64,000 bases of DNA from Schlesneria sp. (GCA_028291515.1 JAQGHU010000102.1:92144-156143); one strand, 5' to 3'. Shown: positions 1 to 10,345, numbered from the stretch's first letter. The notes: generated by a model not told the origin, from the letters alone. Program-made: numbers and translations.

Positions 1-2827
1 GTGGAGTTGGTACGGGTGCCTTGTTCACAACCAGCGGTTTCGCTTCGTCGCCTCGGCTTCGAGCCAACAGGCGGGCCATAAACTCATCAACCGAATCTTG
101 AATAGTCGAATTACTCTCAGATGGCGTTTCTTCGCCCTTCGCAGCAAGGTCATCGACCATCGCCGCCAATTCTTCGCGCGCTACCGGAACAGTATCGCCC
201 GTCTCCTGCGGTGACTCCGAACTTGTCTGGTCCGCCTCCACGGCGGGGAGATCGAACAGCATCGCCAACTTCGACCGTAAGTCGTCACCGGCCTCGGTCA
301 CTACAACCGGCTTCTGTTCTGGCTCGGTCGAATCAGCCTTCAAAGCTTCCGTCACCCAGTTGGGTTGCTCGACTTTGAAAGTCTCATTCGAAGCGGCTGT
401 TTGAGACGGCGCATTTTCAACCCACCACGACGGCAACGCTCCCGCTGTTGGAGTTGAAGCGATCTCCTCGACGGGAACACCGAACTGGCGATTGACGACT
501 TCCATCGTTTCGTCGGCACTCAAATCCTGTTCAACAGTGAGGCTAACGTGAGGCGCCGGAGAAGCGGCAACTTCACCCGTCTCCGTTGTAACAGCTTTCC
601 GCACCCCCTTGACCGTGGTACCGCCGGCCGATTGACGTTCAATCGACATCGCAGGGGGCTCCATCGGAATTGATGGGATCGGGACGAACGCCCCCCAAGG
701 ATCGATACCGGTCAACGGTGGTGAAAAGTCCGCTGGTGGTGCAGACGAGACAGGAACCTCGGTGCCGAGTCCGAAAACCGTCAGGTCGCCCCAGACATTC
801 TGGTTTTCGGTGTGCGAATTACCTTCAGAACTCGGATCGCTTCGCTCCGCCATCGTCGGATTGGAGTCATGAGGGAAGGGGGCGGGTTGCTCCTCAATCT
901 CAACGAGGGCCGAATCGATCGTCTGCAGAACCCCAATGCGTTCCAAACTTGCATCCCACGTCCCATCACTCGAAGCCGCAGTAGGAAGTGGCGGGAGAGG
1001 AGGGGTTTCGGAAGCAATTGCGTCGCAAGTAGCAGTCGTCAATGGCACACCTGCCGGCCACGGATCGAACGTATCGTAGCGAGGTTGGTTTACTTCGGCG
1101 TCGGTGACCTCATTGGCAATCGGATCGATGACCTGATCGGGCGATGCGATATCAGAAAGAGACTGCTGAGCAAGCTCGGTTGACAGCGGTGCAGTCGGCG
1201 CCGAGTGTTCGCTAGCAGTTGACGGTCCGTCAATCACAGCAACGAGACTACTGGCACTTCGATTCGCTATCGAAAGCTCCAGGTACTGGCAGCGATCGAG
1301 TAGAACGTTGCGTTCTCGAATGATCGCGGCAGCATCAACTCGTGCTGTCTCCGCCCGCAAAGACTCTCGCTCGAAAATAGCTTGTCGTTGCTCGAATCCG
1401 ACCTTTAACAACGCAAATTCTTCGCGTTCAATTCTCAGTCGTTCGCGTTCTTCTTCGACTGTCGAGTACAGCGACGTTCGACGTTGGTTGTCTTGTTCGA
1501 CTCGTCTGATCTGTTCTAAGCGATCAGTCATCACCAGTTGCCGTTCGTGCTCCAACTGCTGCAACGAGGTATTGAGTTCCCCCCTCTTGAGATCAATTTC
1601 TCGCTTGGCCGCATCGATTTGGCGTCGCTGTTCTGCAACCTCCAACTGGTGCTGATGCCGCTGTGCTTCAAACCGAGTTTTGAGAGCCAGAATCTCCGCC
1701 CGTTCGTTTGCCAGGCTTGCCTGATCCGCGCCGAAGTCCTTCCGGTTCTGTTCGTGGACGACTCGAGTTCGTTGGAGTTCTGACCGCGTCGACGACAAGC
1801 GGTCCGCTTCCGTCTGCAATGTCTCGCGCTGCCGATTGATCGCCTCCGTTTGGTTCGCAACGTCACCCGCCATGCGTTGATAGGCGACTTCCCACTCTTT
1901 CCAGATCGTCAGGTGCTGAGCGTGCTCTTCGGCCAGACTGCAACGAGTCGATTCTGCAATGTCCGCGATCCGCTTGGCTTCACCTGCCAACTGCTGCTGT
2001 CGTGCATCGAGGTGTGCTTCTTGGGTTGCCAGCCGCGCTGCTCGTTCCTGCAGGTGCTCAGTATCAACCGCAACTTGTTCGACCCGGCGCAGTAACTCTT
2101 GTTCACGAGCTTGCAGAGACTGAGCCCACAAGTTGGCATCTGCCGCTAAAGGTTCAACCGGTTGACTTACCGGCACATGGTTTAGCTCTAATTCCGCCAA
2201 TCGCTGCTGAATTTCGCCCAACCGATCATCAAGTGAAACACTGGTGATACCCCGTGGATTCTCGGAGTTTCTCGTTGATGCTTCATCCGAGCGATGCCCT
2301 TGATGATCGATGGCATGGGCACTCAGCGGCGGTACTTCAATAACAGCAAAAACCGCATCCGTCTGCGAAATTCGCCCGTCATTTTGCGGGTTGCCGTTCC
2401 CGCTTACAGGTGTCTGCACAGGATCCGGCGTCGTAGCGACGGGCAGGTCGACGCGATGAACTTGCGCGCCAGCGTCCGAATTAGTGGTCTCGAAGGCTGC
2501 GACTTCGTCCTTCGTGGCGGATCGAACCCGAAAGGTGACGGGGCCAATACTCAGACGATCGCCTGAGCGCAATGCCATTTCGGCGATCGGGCTGTCATTC
2601 ACCCAGCTTCGCGAGTCCATCGACTTCACGATCGTTCGATTCTCACCCACCATCACGATGGCGTGTCGCGACGCGATTCCGGCAAAGCTCAGGCGAATGT
2701 CGCAGTCATCAGCGCTGCCAATCAAATGGCGTCCTGGCACCAAGGCAATGGGAAACAGGCCGCAATGACTGGGCGGTTCCAGCACGAGTGGTGCAGTGAA
2801 GTTCAGCGAGCGACGTGTGGAAATCAT
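1..2827 (-). CDS. FHA-domain coiled-coil protein, partial (C-terminus outside window)
   Basis: The frame reads leftward from an ATG at 2827 and stays open for 942 codons to the window edge, so the C-terminus is missing. Residues about 22-101 form a forkhead-associated domain: GRHLIGS at 32-38, SRH at 53-55 and the closing strand GDRLSIG near 89-95. FHA domains bind phosphothreonine peptides. Residues about 200-520 are rich in Glu, Gln, Arg and Leu with little Pro or Gly and look like one long coiled coil. The rest is acidic and rich in Pro, Ser and Thr, probably disordered. I see no signal peptide or membrane segment. A cytoplasmic scaffold docking to a partner phosphorylated by a Ser/Thr kinase is an inference. 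No kinase gene is adjacent in the visible part. Confidence 0.85.
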   Translation of the reverse strand, partial: MISTRRSLNFTAPLVLEPPSHCGLFPIALVPGRHLIGSADDCDIRLSFAGIASRHAIVMVGENRTIVKSMDSRSWVNDSPIAEMALRSGDRLSIGPVTFRVRSATKDEVAAFETTNSDAGAQVHRVDLPVATTPDPVQTPVSGNGNPQNDGRISQTDAVFAVIEVPPLSAHAIDHQGHRSDEASTRNSENPRGITSVSLDDRLGEIQQRLAELELNHVPVSQPVEPLAADANLWAQSLQAREQELLRRVEQVAVDTEHLQERAARLATQEAHLDARQQQLAGEAKRIADIAESTRCSLAEEHAQHLTIWKEWEVAYQRMAGDVANQTEAINRQRETLQTEADRLSSTRSELQRTRVVHEQNRKDFGADQASLANERAEILALKTRFEAQRHQHQLEVAEQRRQIDAAKREIDLKRGELNTSLQQLEHERQLVMTDRLEQIRRVEQDNQRRTSLYSTVEEERERLRIEREEFALLKVGFEQRQAIFERESLRAETARVDAAAIIRERNVLLDRCQYLELSIANRSASSLVAVIDGPSTASEHSAPTAPLSTELAQQSLSDIASPDQVIDPIANEVTDAEVNQPRYDTFDPWPAGVPLTTATCDAIASETPPLPPLPTAASSDGTWDASLERIGVLQTIDSALVEIEEQPAPFPHDSNPTMAERSDPSSEGNSHTENQNVWGDLTVFGLGTEVPVSSAPPADFSPPLTGIDPWGAFVPIPSIPMEPPAMSIERQSAGGTTVKGVRKAVTTETGEVAASPAPHVSLTVEQDLSADETMEVVNRQFGVPVEEIASTPTAGALPSWWVENAPSQTAASNETFKVEQPNWVTEALKADSTEPEQKPVVVTEAGDDLRSKLAMLFDLPAVEADQTSSESPQETGDTVPVAREELAAMVDDLAAKGEETPSESNSTIQDSVDEFMARLLARSRGDEAKPLVVNKAPVPTP

Positions 2828-3151
2828 AGTGCGAGCGTCATCCGGCCAGAAGTTCCCGGCAGGCCTCCTTGCCGCTTCGATTCTCAACACATCAACAGTA
2901 TCAGTTTGAGAAACAGGGGCGCAATAACCTCTATCTCGGCAAATACCGTGAGGAATCCGTATGGTCAAAATCGGTCGCCGGATGGTGCCAACATTTGCCA
3001 ACAATGGCTCCCGGTACTCCCGAAACCACTGAGATGGAAGAAGACTTCGATTCTAACGGCTGTTCCAAACAAACCATTTCTACCGGTTTTCTCGCGCGGG
3101 CTCGGCAGGCGACGCGAATTCGCGATGCCGCGATGTTGACAAGAGAAACCG
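2828..3151. other. Intergenic gap, 324 bp
   Basis: This gap lies between the start of the FHA gene and the stop of the RNase Z-like gene, both leftward, so it should hold the FHA gene promoter. Short frames exist on both strands but none has a family resemblance or a convincing ribosome-binding site. I see no terminator hairpin or repeat here. Confidence 0.5.
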
Positions 3152-3991
3152 TCACAGCCACAGCTTGAATCGATCGCGAAGTTCTGGCGGCAGCCGCTTC
3201 ATCACGGCTTTCTCGATCTGATTTGTCGGATATCGGGTACTGAAGTGCATCGCGATGATCTTCTCATTGTGGAACTTGTCAGCCCGTTCCAAAAAGTCAT
3301 CCAGGTGCATGTGCCCGTACTTGTGAATTTTTTCGCGCCGATGGTCAGGACGAAAGAACGTCATCTCGATGATCAGAATCTTGGCCTCGAACGCTAAGGG
3401 ATAGGCATCTAACCCCGCCGGCGATGTGTCGCCCGTATAGCAGATCAGCGGAGTCCGCAGTTCGTGCGTCACTTCGGCCCCAGACAGTCGCAACTCACGA
3501 ATCTGATCGCCATTCAGGCTTTGGTATTCAGGCTTCAGCTTACGCCGACGCTGCCAGATCAAATAGCCGACTGAAGGGACTGTATGCGTTGTCGCGAAGA
3601 CAGTTACAACGTGCTCGCGCGACAGTTCGATTTCCTGGCCATGCTTGACCGGCACCAGGTTGCAGACCATTCGTCCGCGATCCAGCTTTTGCCAGGCCTT
3701 CAGCATTTTCTCCGTCGGTTCGACGACTTCTTCGGGAAGATAGATCGTCGGCGGCTCCATTTTCATCATGCGCCGGCGAGCCACATAGACAGGCAACGAC
3801 GCCATATGATCCAGATGTGAATGCGTCACCAGAAACGTCGGGACACCGATGAAATCCCAGGGGCTGCCCCCCAGATCGAAACCGATTTTCAGTTCGGGGA
3901 TTCGCCAATAACTTTGGACAGCGGCGCGCGAATAGCCTTCGATCGTCAAGCCGCCATGCTGATACGAGAGGACGGGAAGGTTTTCGAGCAT
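3152..3991 (-). CDS. Metallo-beta-lactamase fold hydrolase, RNase Z-like
   Basis: A 279-residue protein of the metallo-beta-lactamase superfamily. The metal-binding motif HSHLDH lies at residues 57-62 and is followed by a later TGDT aspartate and an MHFSTRY histidine near the C-terminus. This order is typical of RNase Z and related phosphodiesterases, which cut tRNA 3' trailers or similar phosphodiesters with two zinc ions. The length suits a single-domain RNase Z-like enzyme. I chose the first ATG (3991). A TTG at 4027 would add 12 residues, and neither start has a clear ribosome-binding site. True RNase Z activity is not certain, since many paralogues act on other substrates. No neighbouring gene hints at the substrate. 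Confidence 0.75.
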   Translation of the reverse strand: MLENLPVLSYQHGGLTIEGYSRAAVQSYWRIPELKIGFDLGGSPWDFIGVPTFLVTHSHLDHMASLPVYVARRRMMKMEPPTIYLPEEVVEPTEKMLKAWQKLDRGRMVCNLVPVKHGQEIELSREHVVTVFATTHTVPSVGYLIWQRRRKLKPEYQSLNGDQIRELRLSGAEVTHELRTPLICYTGDTSPAGLDAYPLAFEAKILIIEMTFFRPDHRREKIHKYGHMHLDDFLERADKFHNEKIIAMHFSTRYPTNQIEKAVMKRLPPELRDRFKLWL

Positions 3992-4072
3992 GAGGACTGC
4001 GACCACTAAAGAATCTTCAAATGCCAACCGGCACGAGCACCGGAAATCAAACTGGCCGCGTGACGAGACGGT

Positions 4073-5149
4073 TTAAACTCGAACCGCCTTGCCCGAAGCG
4101 ATGCTCTTTGCTTCGGCGTGACACATCTTTAATGCATCGCGAGCAATCTCCGCCGACAGCAATCGGGGAACCTCCCCGGATTTCACGGCGTCGACGGCCA
4201 TCTGCAATTCAGACGTGAACGCCGCACACCACTCCGTCCCACCCTTTAACTTTGGCTGCTTCGCTTTGCCATTCGCAACGACTGTCAGCGGGCGATCGGC
4301 ACACCAGTCGCCAGCGAGAGTCCCCGCACCGTAAATCAGCGTCGCCTTTTCGAGGTAGATCTCGAATCCATGCGCGAACGCCAATCCCTCGGCGGCAATC
4401 CCACCGCTGACCGCGCTTACGGCGATTGACGCATCATCATAGACATATTGAGTATGCACATGGTTCACGCAACCCTCTTCCAGAATCCCACGCGAAAAGA
4501 CTTGCTGAGGAACTCCGCACGCCAGGCTGATGAAGTGGTTGTCGTGAATGTGCAGATCGATTCCCCACCCGCCCAGCTTTCGATAGTCGGACATGTCGCC
4601 CGACCATTTGGGGGCAGAGATCACCCGCCGAAAATGGGCGGCACGAAACTTACCATACTTTTCCGAGGCAATGGTTTCAGCCGCAAACTTGAACTCGGGG
4701 AAGAAAGGCAAGACATGGGCTACCATCAACAGGCGGCCGGTCTTTTTCGCTACTGCAAGCATTCGATCGGCCGACTTCGGATCGAGTGCGATTGGCTTTT
4801 CGACCAGGACGTGCTTTCCAGCCTCAAGGGCGTCGATCGCGACTTGTTCGTGTCGGTCATTGGGAAGGCAAATATCGATCAGGTCAATATCGGGATCCTT
4901 GATCATCTCCCGATAGTTGTCATAGGCACCGATGTCGGTCAGATCGAGTTCTATCCCACGTGGTCCGAAATTGCCCTGAATCGACCGCCAGTCACCAATC
5001 AACTTTTCGGGACTGCGCGCGCAGATCGTGGTGACTCCGCCGCCTTTGAGCTTCGATCCGGTGATCCGCCCCGCATCCGTGAACTTGGTAGCCCCAGAGA
5101 AATGGGTCCATCCCATGAAGCCCAGCCCGACGATTCCGATTCGCACCAC
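4073..5149 (-). CDS. Gfo/Idh/MocA family NAD(P)-dependent oxidoreductase
   Basis: A 358-residue protein that begins with a Rossmann nucleotide-binding motif, GIVGLGFMG, at residues 5-13. It carries the family motif VEKPIAL near residue 117, whose lysine is the usual catalytic residue. The C-terminal half fits the alpha/beta substrate-binding domain. Family members oxidise or epimerise sugars, inositols or amino sugars with NAD(P). The start is GTG at 5149 (a second GTG follows at once), supported by GGAGG upstream. There is no signal peptide or Tat motif, unlike many planctomycete paralogues that are exported. The substrate cannot be told from the sequence, and the neighbours do not form a pathway with it. 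Confidence 0.85.
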   Translation of the reverse strand: MVRIGIVGLGFMGWTHFSGATKFTDAGRITGSKLKGGGVTTICARSPEKLIGDWRSIQGNFGPRGIELDLTDIGAYDNYREMIKDPDIDLIDICLPNDRHEQVAIDALEAGKHVLVEKPIALDPKSADRMLAVAKKTGRLLMVAHVLPFFPEFKFAAETIASEKYGKFRAAHFRRVISAPKWSGDMSDYRKLGGWGIDLHIHDNHFISLACGVPQQVFSRGILEEGCVNHVHTQYVYDDASIAVSAVSGGIAAEGLAFAHGFEIYLEKATLIYGAGTLAGDWCADRPLTVVANGKAKQPKLKGGTEWCAAFTSELQMAVDAVKSGEVPRLLSAEIARDALKMCHAEAKSIASGKAVRV

Positions 5150-5706
5150 GTTCCAGATCCTCCGCCACTCAAAACCTGAGATTTCCCTTGAAAATCGGGG
5201 CGTAGCATCAGGCTGAACGACTGGAAAGTCAAGCTGCGACGGGAGTTTAGGTGTTCACCCGAGGACGACAGACTCTTAAGGCTTCACCCCACTCAATCGC
5301 ATTTCACCATGCCTGTTTTAGAGGCACATGCTCTCGCCTGTTTTTTAAGCAGCAAGAAATGGCTGGCGCCTTGGAGCGCAACGCAGCGTCGTTACCAATT
5401 AATATGTAATGGCTTACGTTGCGGAGTTCGTCAAGCAAACAAATCACGTGTGCGGTGGCGATTGCAGTCAGTCACCCCTCGTAACGACCTGAACGAAAAT
5501 TCCAGCAGCAACGATTTGCACTAGATTTCCCAGCAGGAAAGATGTTATCCTTCTGACTACGTCGTCTGGTTGATAACACTGTTCGCATGGTGTTCATTTG
5601 GTGATGAGCTGCTGATCGGATCAGCAAGTCAATCTTCAGATCGTCGCGATTGATGGCTGCGTGCAATAAACAGGGATGCTTGTAGGACCATGAAAGGGGT
5701 GGCCGC
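5150..5706. other. Divergent intergenic region upstream of csrA, 557 bp
   Basis: This gap separates the leftward oxidoreductase from rightward csrA and must hold both promoters. I found no well-spaced promoter pair I would defend. A TTGATA at 5570-5575 lacks a good partner box. No tRNA, repeat or conserved frame was seen. Confidence 0.4.
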
Positions 5707-5910
5707 ATGCTGGTACTTTCTCGGAAACCTGGTGAGAAGATTTTGATTGGCGAGGATGTCACGGTCACGATCGTTCGCATTGGGCCGAACACCGTACGCA
5801 TCGGTATCGAAGCTCCTCGCGCGATGAATATCGTTCGCGAAGAGTTGTGCGAACCTGCGGGACACTGTGAACGAGTCATTGAAGTCCATACGGACGAAGA
5901 ACTGGCATAA
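5707..5910 (+). CDS. csrA: Carbon storage regulator CsrA (RNA-binding translational regulator)
   Basis: A 67-residue protein that starts MLVLSRKPGEKILIG and contains the VRIGIEAP strand, both hallmarks of CsrA/RsmA. CsrA dimers bind GGA motifs in mRNA leaders and usually block translation. The N-terminal Arg in LSRK and the C-terminal Arg of NIVREEL, which contact RNA in studied homologues, are present. The start ATG follows AGGGG at a normal distance. The gene stands alone: there is no flagellar gene or fliW beside it, and a strong terminator follows within 30 bases. Length and motifs match the family fully. The targets are unknown. Confidence 0.97.
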   Translation: MLVLSRKPGEKILIGEDVTVTIVRIGPNTVRIGIEAPRAMNIVREELCEPAGHCERVIEVHTDEELA

Positions 5911-5939
5911 CCAGCCCTTCGAACCGCGATACGAATTCC

Positions 5940-5977
5940 AACGGCGACGCTAGCCATAGCGTCGCCGTTTCTTTTTT
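5940..5977 (+). terminator. Rho-independent terminator of csrA
   Basis: A perfect 13-bp stem (5940-5952 with 5957-5969) with a GCCA loop is followed by a T-rich tail at 5970-5977. It sits 30 bases after the csrA stop codon. Confidence 0.93.
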
Positions 5978-6086
5978 GAACCCTTTAATTCAGTGAACAG
6001 CCAGCCCGAACATTGAGGCGGCGATTCTTGATGGGTTACAATCCCCGTTCTGTTTGACAGCTCGACGTTCGCACCGGGAACCTGCC

Positions 6087-7469
6087 ATGCTTCAACTGAC
6101 TGGTCGCGGAACAGCTCATACCTGCAACGGGATAACCCGCCGCGATTTTCTTCAAGTCGGCTCCCTGGGAGCCGCGGGCCTGACGATGGTCGACTTGGCC
6201 GCGATGGAAGCTCGCGCCGCCGGCAGCAAGCCAGGCAAAGATGATCGCTCGGTGATCATGATCTTCAACCTGGGTGCTCCCAGCCAGCTCGATACGTGGG
6301 ATCCGAAACCCGAAGCGCCACTGGAAATTCGCGGGCCATTTCGGCCTATTGCTACCAAGTCACCAGAAATCCAGATCAGCGAAATCTTCCCGAAGCACGC
6401 CGAACTGGCAAATCACATCTCGTTCGTCCGAAGTTGCAATCACAACGCTCCTGCGGTCCATGATGCGGGATGGCAGATGATGCAGACAGGACGGTTCTTC
6501 ACTGGCGGATTGAACACGCCGCATGCGGGAAGTGTCGCTGCGTACCTCATGGGGCGTAAGTCCGACCTGCCTCCATTTGTAGTCCTGCCCGAGTTGATGG
6601 GTTCCGGAGGTGGCAATCTACCCAACGGCCAGGCCGGTGGCTTCCTGGGAAAGGCGATGGATCCATTTGCTCTGAACGCTGATCCATCGAAGCCCGACTT
6701 TGTCGTCCCTGACTTATTGCCGCCGAAGCAGATCGGCGAAGCAAGGTTAAACCGACGCCGCAAACTGCGCGATGTCGTCGACGAGACCGTCTCTGGATTC
6801 GAGCAATCAGAGAATGCCCAACTCCTGGATAACAGTTTTCAATCGGCGTTCCGGATCATCACCAGCCCCCAGGCGCGCGAAGCATTTGACTTGAGCAAAG
6901 AGCCGACGTCAGTTCGCGAGCGCTATGGAATGAACCGCTTTGGCCAGTGCTGTCTCCTCTCCCGACGGCTTGTCGAAGCAGGGGTGCGATTCGTGACCAT
7001 CAATACTTTCTTGACGGTCTTCAATGAGGTCACCTGGGACATCCATGGGACCGCCCCCTTCACGTCGATCGAGGGGATGAAAAACATCGTTGCCCCCATG
7101 TACGACCAGGGATACAGCGCACTGATCGAAGATCTGGTTCAGCGTGGCCTGCTGGGCAATACACTGGTCTGCAACCTCTCCGAATTCGGACGAACCCCTC
7201 GAGTGAACCCCGCTGGAGGTCGCGACCACTGGCCGCAATGCTGGTCCGTCTATTTCGCGGGGGGAGGAGTGAAGGGTGGCCGAGTGATCGGTCGCAGCGA
7301 TCCGATCGGCGGCTATCCAGCCGAACGGCCCGTCACACCTCCGGAAATCATTGCCACGATCTATCACAGCCTGGGCTTCGATGTCGAAGATACGTTGCCG
7401 GGTCCGGCCGGAAGACCATTCCCGCTCACAGATTCGGGGATGAAGCCGATCATGGAACTATTTGCTTAG
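6087..7469 (+). CDS. DUF1501 protein, exported by Tat (alkaline phosphatase-like fold)
   Basis: A 460-residue member of the DUF1501 family, which is greatly expanded in planctomycetes and related to the alkaline phosphatase / sulfatase fold. Residues 18-23 carry the twin-arginine motif TRRDFL, followed by a hydrophobic stretch and an Ala-rich region, so it should be exported folded by Tat. Family signatures include NLGAPSQLDTWDPKPE near the N-terminus, SEFGRTPRVN and GGRDHWPQCW near the C-terminus, and a closing TIYHSLG segment. I chose ATG 6087 rather than the upstream 6054 because it places the Tat motif at the usual distance. The DUF1549/DUF1553 gene follows directly, a pairing common in this phylum but with the two genes more often in the opposite order. 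The enzymatic role is unproven. Confidence 0.88.
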   Translation: MLQLTGRGTAHTCNGITRRDFLQVGSLGAAGLTMVDLAAMEARAAGSKPGKDDRSVIMIFNLGAPSQLDTWDPKPEAPLEIRGPFRPIATKSPEIQISEIFPKHAELANHISFVRSCNHNAPAVHDAGWQMMQTGRFFTGGLNTPHAGSVAAYLMGRKSDLPPFVVLPELMGSGGGNLPNGQAGGFLGKAMDPFALNADPSKPDFVVPDLLPPKQIGEARLNRRRKLRDVVDETVSGFEQSENAQLLDNSFQSAFRIITSPQAREAFDLSKEPTSVRERYGMNRFGQCCLLSRRLVEAGVRFVTINTFLTVFNEVTWDIHGTAPFTSIEGMKNIVAPMYDQGYSALIEDLVQRGLLGNTLVCNLSEFGRTPRVNPAGGRDHWPQCWSVYFAGGGVKGGRVIGRSDPIGGYPAERPVTPPEIIATIYHSLGFDVEDTLPGPAGRPFPLTDSGMKPIMELFA

Positions 7470-7525
7470 CACACTAAGCCAATTCCACGAACTCAGTGCC
7501 CGACGGATTTCTCGCTGGAAGTCTC

Positions 7526-9967
7526 ATGAAACTACTCCTCCGATTCGCGATGCTGTCTCTGACGCTGTCCGCGAGCAGTCAAGTATCTGCTTCCGATGGC
7601 CTGAACATACTTCCCGCAACCGTCCATCTGACGGGGCCCGAATCGCGACAAACATTGATCGTTGAATCGACCGAGAGCGGTTACGCGACGGGGCAGGTTC
7701 GTGAGGTCAAGTTTTCATCTGACAACGAAAACGTCGCCAAGATCATCGACAGCGAGATCATCCCCACCGGAAATGGAGTCGCGACGATTACAGTCACCAG
7801 CGGCGGTCGAACAGCCAGTATGAAAGTTACGGTCGATAAGTTCGATGTTGCTCATCAGTGGACCTTTCGCAACCACGTGCAATCGGTCCTTTCAAAAACA
7901 GGATGCAATTCTGGTGCGTGTCATGGAGCTGCTGCCGGGAAGAACGGATTTAAACTTTCACTTCGCGGATACGATCCCGAGGCGGACTTTTTTTCCATCA
8001 CTCGACAGGCGCGCGGACGAAGGGTGGTTCCAGACGATCCGGGACGCAGCCTGATTCTGACGAAGCCGACCGGGATGATTCCCCATAAGGGGGGCGTCCG
8101 TTTCGCAGAAGATTCGCACGAGTTTCATGTCATCGCGGAATGGCTCGCTCAAGGCCAACAAGGCCCTGCGGCAAACGATGCCAAGATCTCTCATCTCACG
8201 ATTCTACCTGAAAATGCACGCCTCGTTCCTGGCACAGAGCAGCAACTGATTGTTCAAGCCCATTTCACCGACGGCCACACCGAAGATGTGACTCGCTGGG
8301 CGAAATACACATCAACCAACCACACGGTTTGCCAAGTCAATGAAACTGGGTTCATCAAGGTCACCGGAAGCGGTGAAGGAGCGGTCGTCGCGTGGTATTT
8401 GGCTCAGAACGCCACCGCCACAATCACGGTCCCGTACATCCAACAAGTTCGTGCCGCAGCTTTCACCGAAGCAAGACGGGCCAATTTCATTGACGAGTTC
8501 GTTCTGGAAAAGCTCGCAGCTCTTAATATCCCGCCGTCAGCAAGGTCCGATGACAGCGAATTCGTGCGGCGTATTTACCTCGACACGATTGGCATGCTGC
8601 CGACGATCGACGAGTCACGAGCATTTCTGGAAGACACAGATCCGGAAAAACGCCTGAAACTAATCGAGCAATTGCTGGCGCGACCCGAGTTTGTGGATTA
8701 CTGGGCGTACCAATGGTCCGATCTGCTGCTCCTGACGGGGAATCGCCTGCGACCGCAAGCCGTCAAATCTTACTACCAATGGATTCGTGAGCGGGTCGCG
8801 AACAATGTTCCGTGGGACGAATTTGCCCGAGGTGTCATGCTGGCCAAGGGGAGCACGTTCGATAACGGCGCGGCGAACTTCTATGCCTTGCACCAGGATC
8901 CACAAGACATGGTGGAAACCACGTCGATGGCATTCCTCGGCATGTCCATCCAATGCGCCCATTGTCATGACCACCCCAATGAGAAGTGGACCAACGATGA
9001 TTACTACGGGATGGTCAGCTTGTTTGCTCGCGTTCGAGGCAAAGGCTGGGGAGGCGATTTCCGCGGCGGCGATGGAAATCGAGTGATCTTTGTCGACGAC
9101 CAGGGGGAAGTGCTGCAGCCGCGCACAGGCAAACCACAACCACCGAAGCCTCTGGATGGTGAGCCGATTTCATTTGATGGCTCCGAGGATCGTCGCGAAC
9201 ACCTGGCTCGCTGGCTGACATCTCCACAGAACCCTTACTTCGCCAAGGCCATCGTCAATCGAGTCTGGGCCAACTACATGGGCAAAGGATTAGTCGAGAG
9301 TATCGATGACATTCGCCAGACGAACCCCGCCAGTAATGAGAAACTGTTCGCCCACCTCGCCGAGCAACTCGTGGAAAACAAGTACGATCTGAAATGGCTC
9401 ATGAGAACCATCCTGCAGTCAGAGGCCTATCAGCGGTCACATCAGACCACAAAAGAGAACATCGGCGATCAGCGATTTTATGCTCATGCGTATCCACGAC
9501 GGCTGAAGGCCGAAGTCTTGCTGGACGCCATCTCGCAAGTGACGGCCAGTCCCACTGCCTTCAAAGACCAGCCTGCAGGCACGCGCGCCCTGCAATTGCC
9601 CGATTCGAGTATTACCTCTTATTTTCTTGATGCATTCGGTCGTCCAGAGCGATTGCTGACATGCACTTGCGAACGATCTGATGAACCAAGCATGACTCAA
9701 GTGCTGCATCTGACGAATGGGAAAACGATCCAGGAAAAGATCGAAGCCAAAGAAGGGCGCATTACGCAACTAGTTAGCACGGGCGCGTCGTCAGCAGAGA
9801 TCATTGATAATGCTTACTTGGCTGCGCTATCTCGACGTCCCACCGACGGAGAACAATCGCGACTCTCTGCGATCCTCGACGAAACCGCCGACTCTGAAAA
9901 ACGTCAGGTCATCGAAGACTTGTTCTGGAGCATCCTGACGTCAAAAGAATTCTTGTTTCAACACTAG
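7526..9967 (+). CDS. Secreted BIG2/DUF1549/DUF1553 protein with cytochrome-like motifs
   Basis: About 813 residues from ATG 7526, which opens a typical signal peptide (MKLLLRFAMLSLTLSASS). Domain order: a bacterial Ig-like (BIG2) stretch near residues 25-110, a Cx4CH motif (CNSGACHG) near 133, a second Ig-like segment near 240-310, then DUF1549 from about residue 330 and DUF1553 in the last 300 residues. A true CxxCH motif (CAHCHDHP) lies in the DUF1549 region and could hold a c-type heme. Such proteins are found almost only in Planctomycetota and relatives. They sit beside DUF1501 genes, as here, and may work on sulfated or complex polysaccharides, but this is an inference. A longer start at 7496 is possible. 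Confidence 0.87.
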   Translation: MKLLLRFAMLSLTLSASSQVSASDGLNILPATVHLTGPESRQTLIVESTESGYATGQVREVKFSSDNENVAKIIDSEIIPTGNGVATITVTSGGRTASMKVTVDKFDVAHQWTFRNHVQSVLSKTGCNSGACHGAAAGKNGFKLSLRGYDPEADFFSITRQARGRRVVPDDPGRSLILTKPTGMIPHKGGVRFAEDSHEFHVIAEWLAQGQQGPAANDAKISHLTILPENARLVPGTEQQLIVQAHFTDGHTEDVTRWAKYTSTNHTVCQVNETGFIKVTGSGEGAVVAWYLAQNATATITVPYIQQVRAAAFTEARRANFIDEFVLEKLAALNIPPSARSDDSEFVRRIYLDTIGMLPTIDESRAFLEDTDPEKRLKLIEQLLARPEFVDYWAYQWSDLLLLTGNRLRPQAVKSYYQWIRERVANNVPWDEFARGVMLAKGSTFDNGAANFYALHQDPQDMVETTSMAFLGMSIQCAHCHDHPNEKWTNDDYYGMVSLFARVRGKGWGGDFRGGDGNRVIFVDDQGEVLQPRTGKPQPPKPLDGEPISFDGSEDRREHLARWLTSPQNPYFAKAIVNRVWANYMGKGLVESIDDIRQTNPASNEKLFAHLAEQLVENKYDLKWLMRTILQSEAYQRSHQTTKENIGDQRFYAHAYPRRLKAEVLLDAISQVTASPTAFKDQPAGTRALQLPDSSITSYFLDAFGRPERLLTCTCERSDEPSMTQVLHLTNGKTIQEKIEAKEGRITQLVSTGASSAEIIDNAYLAALSRRPTDGEQSRLSAILDETADSEKRQVIEDLFWSILTSKEFLFQH

Positions 9968-10248
9968 TGCTGGCGTTTCTGACTGTCGGGTCGGTTCACA
10001 TCGAATCCACAACAAAACAGGCTCTTTCGCTCCTGCTTATCCGCTCCGGCAAATCTGGCCGAATGTGGGCAGTCTACCCCATCCATTCAAAGCATTTTTT
10101 CGTTGCGATCGCGATAACTTGACAATTTGTCGAAACCGTCAAGGCTTGACTTGCCGATGAATCTGTGCTTCGGTCGCCTCCCCTCTCATCCTTCCAACCT
10201 ACGCAGTATGAGATAGGAGAAATCCAAAGGCGAAGGGAACGAAGAGAA

Positions 10249-10278
10249 GTGTCGCGACGAGTTACGTCATCGCGACAC
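10249..10278 (+). repeat. Intergenic hairpin, 9-bp perfect stem
   Basis: GTGTCGCGA (10249-10257) pairs with TCGCGACAC (10270-10278) around a 12-base loop. There is no T-tract, so it is not a standard terminator on either strand. It could be a protein-binding palindrome or an RNA structure. Confidence 0.45.
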
Positions 10279-10345
10279 CCTCAATGATGCCAAAGTTGCG
10301 GAACCAGGACTTTCGACAATCCTTTGTTGAGTAACATTTTCCGCT

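Noticed and set aside
2931..3161. A short leftward frame before the FHA gene
   Set aside because: It overlaps the end of the RNase Z-like gene and has no recognisable features.
5570..5598. A csrA promoter with TTGATA
   Set aside because: The spacing partner matches only 3 of 6 positions, too weak to report as a feature.
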